Shown here: positions 42,569-42,692 of the stretch, piece after piece
Position numbering within the stretch: position 1 is the first letter of the stretch
Layout of the letters: each line of letters opens with the position of its first letter
Assembly (NCBI GenBank): GCA_017694875.1
Contig: JADIMG010000058.1
Location: forward strand, 1-42,692
DNA length: 42,692 bases
Reading direction: 5' to 3'
Source of the DNA: Candidatus Gallipaludibacter merdavium
GTDB lineage: Bacteria > Bacteroidota > Bacteroidia > Bacteroidales > Paludibacteraceae
Notes under the pieces: generated by a model
The model's database searches: none
Told to the model about the DNA's origin: nothing
What the model saw: only the letters and a program-made list of their open reading frames with translations
Position numbers and translations under genes: made by a program

Positions 42569-42692
42569 TGTCCCGTAAAAGTGGATAAATAGTTCTTTGA
42601 AATTATTGAAATATAGTCAATTACACGGTTTTTTGAAATGAAACGGACTTGATTTTGCAACTTTGCAGTCTAATACAAATGGCTGCTATGTT
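42569..42692 (+). mobile_element. left end of an insertion sequence (partial)
   Basis: Starts with TGTCCCGTAAAA, which matches the first 12-13 bases of the terminal repeat at the left edge of the window (reverse complement of 112-124) apart from one gap. The remaining 110 bases are AT-rich with no gene start, as expected for the upstream part of an element before its transposase. The element runs in the same direction as the one at the left edge. Confidence 0.55.

Noticed and set aside
1-42692. A 42-kb composite transposon
   Set aside because: No target-site duplication could be matched and the segment contains housekeeping genes such as rlmH; contig breakage at an IS is more likely.
1-42692. 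tRNA or rRNA genes
   Set aside because: No cloverleaf with T-loop GTTCGAATC-type sequence or rRNA segment was seen in the intergenic stretches.

Overview
The window looks like the chromosome of an anaerobic gut- or mouth-type Bacteroidales (Bacteroides/Prevotella relatives). The evidence is a bacteroidetal -33/-7 promoter (TTTG, about 20 nt, TAnnTTTG) in front of many genes, many small lipoproteins with MKK starts, a GH13 starch-degrading set with a pullulanase, a type IV dipeptidyl peptidase close to the Porphyromonas enzyme, and a bacterial geranylgeranylglyceryl phosphate synthase homologue. Genus cannot be fixed from the sequence alone. Both ends of the window carry the end of what looks like the same insertion sequence family, so the window may be a contig that broke at repeated IS copies.

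Layout. 1-0.4 kb: IS tail and a small membrane protein. 0.57-4.04 kb (+): rlmH and a large protein with two receiver-like domains and a PEP/pyruvate-binding (ATP-grasp) domain. 6.9-4.03 kb (-): an overlapping operon of a PKD/beta-propeller lipoprotein, a phosphopantetheinyl transferase and a GGGP-synthase-family protein. 7.2-9.4 kb (-): a small HTH-like protein and a five-repeat DUF349 protein. 12.0-9.7 kb (-): a sugar importer and a ROK sugar kinase. 14.3-12.1 kb (-): dipeptidyl peptidase IV, preceded by an array of promoter-like repeats. 16.8-14.75 kb (-): four overlapping lipoprotein genes, two of them close paralogues. 18.6-17.2 kb (-): a DHA2-type drug exporter. 18.8-23.8 kb (+): five tightly packed genes of unknown role around a secreted protein with four NPCBM-like domains, followed by a secreted alpha/beta hydrolase. 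26.9-24.9 kb (-): lipoprotein type I pullulanase. 28.4-27.0 kb (-): EamA transporter plus small lipoprotein. 28.6-33.5 kb (+): a 1638-residue fusion of a DEDD exonuclease, RecQ and UvrD. 33.5-35.3 kb: divergent oxyR and peroxiredoxin. 38.9-35.4 kb (-): two GH13 lipoprotein amylases. 39.0-39.17 kb (-): a possible small RNA unit. 39.6-41.26 kb (+): an AbiEi/AbiEii-type toxin-antitoxin module whose toxin is frameshifted at a (TA)5 tract. 42.46-41.45 kb (-): two paralogous four-helix membrane proteins.

How the genes fit together. Pullulanase and the two amylases would debranch and cut starch or glycogen at the cell surface or in the periplasm, and the importer plus ROK kinase could take up and phosphorylate the released glucose; no SusC/SusD pair is present here. 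OxyR and the peroxiredoxin form a peroxide-response pair. The strongest leads for something undescribed are the phase-variable-looking AbiEii toxin, the three-enzyme exonuclease-RecQ-UvrD fusion, the NPCBM-protein operon at 18.8-23.8 kb, and the repeated promoter-like elements at 14.3-14.75 kb. All functional assignments come from reading motifs; no database search was run.
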